Assembly: GCA_022578965.1 (NCBI GenBank)
Contig: MU400608.1
Location: 82,755 to 146,754 of the forward strand
Direction of reading: 5' to 3'
Source: Xylaria sp. FL1777
Taxonomy: Eukaryota > Ascomycota > Sordariomycetes > Xylariales > Xylariaceae
DNA: 64,000 nt
The notes under the pieces were generated by a model. The model saw only the letters and a program-made list of their open reading frames with translations, made no database searches and had not been told where the DNA came from. Position numbers and translations under genes: made by a program. This document shows, in pieces, positions 57,682-64,000 of this stretch (positions are counted from its first letter, which is position 1; every line of letters begins with the position of its first letter).

Positions 57682-60600
57682 TTGAAAAGGTTTTTGAATT
57701 CTTTATACTTAATTATAACTTTGTAAGTTTAAGCCTAATCATTAAATAATTAAAACTGCTAGAATTAACGTAGCAACTTTTACTTATTAGGTGGGTTGCA
57801 TTTTATTTGCGGAGTGCAGATATAACAAAAAACGGAGAAATAGTGTTAAACAACTTATTTGTTAAAAATGCAACTAATGTGCTACCAGAACTTACTAGCG
57901 ATGCAACTGCAAAGCAGCAGCGTTTTAATAGAAAACGTAAAGCTAACAAACTTCTTAATGTGTAAAAAATAGTTAACAGAATTATAAAACTAGTATTATA
58001 GCTACTAACAGAAAAAAAAATAGCAAAAGAAATCTTTTTTTAGAAAAATGCAAAGAAAGCATAAATAGTATATATATTAAAAAAAGCCTAAAAAGGCTAA
58101 CAAAGCATAAAGTTTAACAATAAAAACAACCTTAATATACTTATAACTTATTATAACTTAAATGCTGCTATAAAAGCTAACTAAAAAAGCGTTAAAAATA
58201 CTGTTTAAAAGCTTTTTTAATAAATTTTATTAAACGTAAACATGCTAAAATTTTAAGCATAAGTTGCAGTTTTATAGCTAGCTTGCAATAATAAAGCAGT
58301 ACTATTTAAACAAAACAAAAAAGTACTAATTAAAATTAAAAAACAAGCTAATAATCTTAAAAACAAAACATTAGCTAATATTATTAAAGCAGTAAATATA
58401 ACGCTTATAAGTAGCAATATAATTACTATTAAAAAGCTATATAGCAGAAATATAGTAATTATTTTTAAAGAAGTAGTATTTTAAAAAGCTAAAAAAAAAA
58501 AGTAAATTATAAAGGCCTTTAAAAAAGAATTAAAAGTACAACAAAAAGAAGTAACACTAATAATAAAAAACATTTTAGCAAAACAAGTTAAAGTAATATA
58601 CTTAAATAAAAACTTACTATAATTACTACGCAGTAAATACTTTAAAGTTATAAAGTGCAAAAAAATGCTATTTAAAAACGTAAAAGCTAGATTTGCGTTA
58701 ATATTATTACATATAAATAATATTATAGCAGCTAAAACAATATATAAAAATAGCTTTTTATAAAAAGCTTAGCTGTTTAATTGCAAACTTTTTGCTATAA
58801 AGCTTAAAGTTATATAGTGCTTTAATTGTTATAAATATAGTTATATAGCTAAATATTACCGTAAAAACCCAAAGTATAGTTATTGCTTAGCTTTAAAGCA
58901 TTAAAAAAGTAAAAAAAGCTGCTTAATAAAAACGCAAAAAGCAAAGCAAAAATGCATAAACTATAAAAAAGTATACGTAGCATAAAATAAAGCTTGCTAA
59001 AAAAAGGTTAAACAAAGAAATAAAGCAAAAACAACATATATATTATAACTTAAAAGCTTTTAAAGTGCTAAAAAAGTAGCAATAATAAGCAAAAAAATAA
59101 ATAAAAGTAATTTAAAAATGCTAATAACATTAGCATTTATAAAGCTAAATAAAAGAAAATTACTAGCAAAAAAACAGCAAACTAGCAATATAAGCAAAAA
59201 CCTATTTTTATTAACTTAATAATATATAATATTACCTTTTAAAACATTGCAAAATTTAGAAATAATATAATATATATGCTATAAAACAACAGCTTTAATT
59301 ACATAATAATTTAAAAGCTAATAATTAATAAATATAGCAATATATATTGCTTTAATAGTAATAGCTACTAAGTTATTTAATTAAAAAGCAGGGCTGCACT
59401 ATATATAAACAAAAAAATTGCAATAAAAACGCTAATAAAAAACGCTAGTAAAAACTAAGTAAAAGTTATAATAAGCAACAATAATTTAGTAGTATTTTTA
59501 TAGTTAATATATTTATTAAATTAAAAAAAAACAATTTAGCATAGTTTAATCTAAAAAATACATAAAATAAGCAAGCTAAAAAAACGCTATATATTTATAA
59601 GCAACTTTAACTTTTATTACTTACTATAAAACTTAAAAAGCAAAAAAAGCCAAAAAATAAATAAACTGCTTAAGTTTACTGCACAATAAAATCTTATGCT
59701 AGCTACCTTTTAAAAAAAAGTAATTAAAATAAAGCACAAATAAAAAAGCTTAATAATAAACTTAATATAAATGTTTAGCAATTTAGCTATTACTTATTAA
59801 AAGAACTTAAAATAGCTAAGTTTTAACTATAAAGTACTAAAAGTTACAATTAATTTAAAAGTAGCTTTGCAAAAATACTTAAAAAAAGCAAAAAAATAAA
59901 ACTAGCTTAAATTAAACAAAAATAAAGCAGCTATAAAAACAAAAGCTATTATTACAAAAACGCATATGTTATATATATTTAGCAAGCTAAATAATGCTTT
60001 TAACTTTTTAATTTAGCAACTAGTAAAAATAGCAAATAAAATAACGCTTAAAAAAACTATAAAGAGAAAACACTAAGTATTACCTTAGTAGTCTTTAAAA
60101 GTAGTTAAAACAAAGAAAAAAGCAAAACAAGCATACTGCAAGTTTTAAAGCAAAAAAACTAAAGTAATATAGCAAGCCTTTAAAAAAAAAAAAAAAGCCC
60201 TTAGCAATAAAGTAAAAAAAGCGCAAAAACATAGCTAAAAATAAGCATTTATAAAAACATTTAAAAATTTTAAATTATTATAAAGCTTAGCTAAATAAGC
60301 AAGGTTTGCTTATAAGCTAGCCTTAAAAGTTATTGCAATTTTACTGCTAAAACAAACAAAAAATAAGCTGCTTTTTGTTAATACTTTTAAAAAAAAAACA
60401 GCTTTATTAATAAAACACTTTTTTTTTACACTACTAGCAAACCTATTTAATATATTTAAAAAAAACTTAACTTATAATAACTATTAAAGGTTTATAATTA
60501 ATGTTAATATAAAGAAAAAAAACATAATATTGCTAATATAAAAGTTAGCGCTATAAAAAGCGCTAAAAAACAACTTATTACTTAATAGCTTTTTTAAAGC

Positions 60601-62825
60601 TTATAGACCTACTTTAGCAAAAAAAATAACAATACTATGCATTGCTAGCTTTTTATTAAAGTACTACTTAATGCAATTTAGGCAAGCAAAAGTAATAATT
60701 ATTTTTAAACCTAAAAAGTTAAAAAAAACTAAAAAAATAACTAAAAAGTAGCGCTTTATTATGCTTATTTGTACAGTAAAAAAAGTGCTAAAAAAAAAGC
60801 TATATTGCTACATAATAAAAGTAGCTAAATAAAAAAGTTTCTTGCTAAATAACTAGATAAATAATAAATAAAACAAGTTAACAAACGTAGCTATTAAACT
60901 AATATTAAAAATAGCAAAAAAAACAATTAGCAAAAAAAGTATAGCATTTTTACTATAGCTAAACATTGCAAAAGCTTTTAATATTATTAATAAAAAAAAA
61001 ATAATATATATTTTATAACAAAAGGGCTTTTTTTTTTAAATAGTTATATAAGTAAACTTTTTTATATTAAACTACATAGTACGTTTTTACTTCAATAAAG
61101 CAGTATTTTAGCTAATAGCGCTAAAGGCTAAAGTTCTTTAAAAGTTCTTGTTTTTACTTCTTTTTTTCTTTTTATATATTTTAATACTTTATAACAATTT
61201 TGCTATGCATTAAAAGCTAGTAATAGTTAGTTTTGTTAATAATATTAACTTTATTATAGTAAACTTAAATATAAAGCAAAACTGCAAAGCTTTAAAAGCA
61301 GCATAAAAAACGTATAAAAGCTAAGCAAAATAATATAAAATAAAGTTTATACTACAAAAAAGCAAACTAATATATTTTTTTAGCAGTAAAACAGCGCTTA
61401 TATAAATAGTATACTTTTTTAACGTAATAGTATACCTAAAAAATAGCACAAAGTTTTTAGAAATATAGTTTAATAAAAACATAAAATAAAAGAAATACTT
61501 AGTAAAGCTTAAGAAAAAACTAAACATTTAGTTATATATAGTAACTAAGCTGCAAAACTTTATATAAAGCAGTAACATAGCAAAAGTAAAGCAAATATAT
61601 ATTATAATAATATAAAGCACTTTAGCTTACAGCATAACAACTTAGCATAAAAACTTTAAAAAAAACAAAGCAAAAAATATTGCTAATTTATTAGTAGTAA
61701 CCTAAAACAAGTGCTTTAAATGTATAGCTAAAGCTTTTAAAGCAACTAAAATAAAGCACTTAAAAACTAAAATAAAAATTTTTTTAATTAACTTATATTT
61801 TAGCAATAAAACAATAGTTTGCAAATATTACGTAAAAAGCTTAGCAGCTAAAAAATTAATCTAAAAAGCAACAAAGAAAATTAGAACTTTTATTTAAGAC
61901 GCAAAGGCTTAAAAAGCTAAAAACTAAACAAGAAGCAAGCTTATAAGCAACAGTAAAAGTATAGCTAAAAAAAATCTAACGCTAGCTTTAAACTTTTAGC
62001 AAAAAAAGTAATTAAAAAAAAAAAAACTTAAAATTATACTAAAAAAGAAATAAATAAGCAAATAAAGCTAAACTAAAACAAGCAATAGTTACTTAGTAAT
62101 AGCTAAACAAAAGCTTAGCAAAAATAAAGCTTTTAAAAAGTATAACAGATTATTAAAGCATAAAATAGCTATAATAATGCAAATGTGTACTAAAAAAATA
62201 AAGCTAAAGGCATTTTTGCATAAAAAAAAGGTTTTAAGCTTTTTTATGCTTTTTTGCAAATATGCAAAAAAAGAAAAAACCTTTTAGCATATAGTTTTAC
62301 GTTATAACCTATTAAAAAACAAAAAAAAGCAGCTATAAAAAAGTTTTATAGCTAAGCTGCTATAAACTAACAAAAACTTATAACTAGCTATAAAAAAGCT
62401 TAAAGCTGCAAGTAATATTGCAAAGTAGCTATTTGCTACTAATAAAATAACAATGTATAATAAAGCAGTTAAAATAAAAAGAAATAAGAAAAAAAAAAAG
62501 AGGCAAAAAATAAGAAAAAAACTAGCAAAAAAAGCAAAAGCGCTTCTTTAGAAGTTCTAAAAAACAAGAAAAAAGCTTTTATATGCTTCTTAAAAAAGCA
62601 AAAAATCTAAAGGCTTCAAAAAAAGTTCTTTTGCCTTTTAACTATTATTTTCCGTTTAGCAAGCTAGTTAATAAAAACTAGTTGTTACAAAGTAAAAGAA
62701 CTTCAAAGTAGCAGCGTAAACATTGTTGCATAAGGTTTTTATCCGGCTTTTTGTACAGTTTTACCTATAGGTACACAAATAAAAAAACCGCGCTAAAAAG
62801 CAGCACAGCAGGTTATTAATAATAA
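57682..62825 (+). mobile_element. LINE copy 2, 5.14 kb
   Basis: Aligned over its full length with 28,230-33,368 (5,144 against 5,139 bases), without LTRs. It ends in TTATTAATAATAAT and is bounded by its own 12-bp TSD. It keeps more G and C than copy 1, so it is probably younger or was RIPped less. ORF1 is near the left end and the presumed ORF2 fills the rest. A possible RT segment FIINVNI lies at 60,491-60,511. The minus-strand open stretch at 61,321-61,527 matches a similar shadow in copy 1. Confidence 0.8.
57800..58930 (+). pseudogene. LINE copy 2, ORF1 with mutated zinc knuckle
   Basis: From about 57,811 the plus strand reads ITKNGEIVLNNLFVKNATNV, then on to AKQQRFNRKRKANKLLNV before a TAA in place of CAA at about 57,963, giving a good view of the N-terminal part of ORF1. 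The knuckle at 58,818-58,859 reads CFNCYKYSYIAKYY. Compared with copy 1, His has become Tyr (CAT to TAT) and the last Cys has become Tyr (TGC to TAC), each a single RIP-type change. Confidence 0.7.
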
Positions 62826-62837
62826 TATATTAGCTTT
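62826..62837 (+). repeat. 12-bp TSD of LINE copy 2, right
   Basis: Second exact copy of TATATTAGCTTT, after which strongly AT-rich flanking DNA resumes. Confidence 0.85.
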
Positions 62838-64000
62838 AAAATATTTAGCTATATTACTTTTAGATTTATAAAATAAATAGTTTTATAACTAAATAATAAA
62901 CGCGTAATTAATATATATATTAAACTTTTATTTTAAAATAGTATAATAAAAAAAAAAATAAAGCTTTATATATTTTTTGCTTTTAGCTATTATTAATAAT
63001 TGTTTATAATGTTTATAAAGCATAGCATTTTATATTTCAAATAGCTACATAAATATAATTATAAGTTACCAAAAATTATAAAAAATCTAATATATATATT
63101 TGTTTTAAAAACTGCTTTTAGTTATTTTTATATATAATAAGCAAAATTTTAAATACTTTTGTTTTTTTATTTAACTAAAGCTAGCTTAAATATATTAATT
63201 TACATAATATATATAAAAAAAATTATAACTAACTTTTTATTAAATATATTTGCTATTAATATTACTATTAAAGATTTTAATTTTTAAATAGCTTAATGCT
63301 TAGTTATATAAAACAAAAAAAGTTAGCTAAATAAAAAAAACAAAATTTAAAAAAAAAAAAAGCATATATATTTTATTATTTATTAATAAATTTAACTTTT
63401 TAAATATTATAAGTATAATTATTTATTAGCTAAACAATATTAATTTTTTAAATATTAATTAATTGCTATAATGCTTTTTAATTATTTAAAACTTTATTAA
63501 TAATGCAAAAATTATTTTTTAAATGTTTAGTTAAGCAAACATTAATTATATTACTTAAAAACAAAGTTTTTATAATAAAAGCATAAACTAAATAATTTAA
63601 AGATATAAGTATTAAAGTAAAAAACTATAAAAAAAGTCTAAGCTTTAAAACTATTTTAAAAAAAATAAATTAAAAAAAAAACAAGCGTTTTTATTATATT
63701 TACTAAAGCTTAAATTATTTATTTTACTATTAATAATAATAAATATTTAAAAAAAATAAATTATAAATATACTAAAAAAAAGTTAAAAAATAATTACTTA
63801 ATTAATTAAAACTATTTTATTTGCTTATCTTTTAATTAATATTAGTATAAATATATATAAAATAATTAATATAAAAAGATTTAGCAATTAATAATTTATT
63901 TTAATAATAAAATAATTAATTAATAAATTAAAAATAATATAATAAGTTTATAAAAAAAAGGTATATTAGTTTAAAAATATATATTTTAGCTTTTTTTTTA
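62838..64000. other. Strongly AT-rich DNA to the right edge
   Basis: Continues the sequence interrupted by LINE copy 2 (57,241-57,669 is its left side). No frame, repeat partner or motif could be recognised. Confidence 0.4.

Larger units (their letters stand above)
16380..64000. other. AT-rich, RIP-mutated transposon block
   Basis: Nearly 48 kb are dominated by A and T, with TA-rich words such as TTAATA and AGCTAT everywhere. Repeated copies differ mainly by C/T and G/A. In every recognisable transposon frame, CAA or CAG codons appear as TAA or TAG, Trp as TAA, and Asp GAC/GAT as AAC/AAT. That pattern fits RIP, known from ascomycete fungi. Frames called open in this block (for example near 18,750, 28,850, 31,900, 55,950 and 61,350) are AT-rich chance frames or transposon shadows, not genes. 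Confidence 0.85.

Overview
The window looks like a nuclear segment of a filamentous ascomycete (Pezizomycotina). The left part (about 1-13,450) has balanced base composition. From about 16,380 to the right edge the DNA is extremely A+T rich and full of old transposable elements. Nearly every recoverable transposon frame there is broken by TAA or TAG where related proteins have Gln (CAA/CAG) or Trp, and catalytic Asp codons have become AAT or AAC. That C-to-T / G-to-A pattern is the signature of repeat-induced point mutation (RIP), a process known only in fungi. Species cannot be told from the sequence.

Left arm (1-16,300). Only one gene looks intact: a 637-residue protein of unknown function at 4,554-6,467, with a low-complexity Asp/Asn run, a Glu/Gln/Trp-rich segment and a long C-terminal coiled coil. 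Around it lie decayed coding relics: an unknown one at 2,272-3,709, two at 9,244-10,303, one at 14,858-16,106 (minus strand), and a clear protein-kinase pseudogene at 13,218-14,570 (minus strand). The kinase is split by a 522-bp insertion with a 15-bp target-site duplication (TSD).

Right arm (16,380-64,000) is a nest of transposons whose order of insertion can be read from TSDs. Element A, a Ty3/Gypsy chromovirus, starts at 17,025. It was entered by a full-length copy B of its own family (19,281-27,139, TSD GTTTT), then by a 5.14-kb LINE (28,230-33,368, 12-bp TSD) and by a 659-bp hAT-type MITE (34,093-34,751, 8-bp TSD). A is lost at about 34,866. Next come gag-like remains of another retroelement (34,867-38,206) and a second complete Gypsy element with 494-bp LTRs (38,207-45,902). 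This Gypsy element is followed by a second copy of the 1.4 kb that precedes it. Then follow a tRNA-headed SINE-like element with an 18-bp TSD (48,383-49,113), a small GC-rich island of octamer repeats (about 50,035-50,345), a less mutated stretch (about 55,000-57,240), and a second full-length copy of the LINE (57,682-62,825, 12-bp TSD).

No rRNA, CRISPR array, telomere repeat or confident functional tRNA was seen. The right arm resembles the AT-isochores, pericentromeres or subtelomeres of RIP-active fungi; which of these it is cannot be decided here. Boundaries given by TSDs or LTR ends are exact to a few bases. Other transposon-internal boundaries are approximate, because they come from reading mutated frames by eye.
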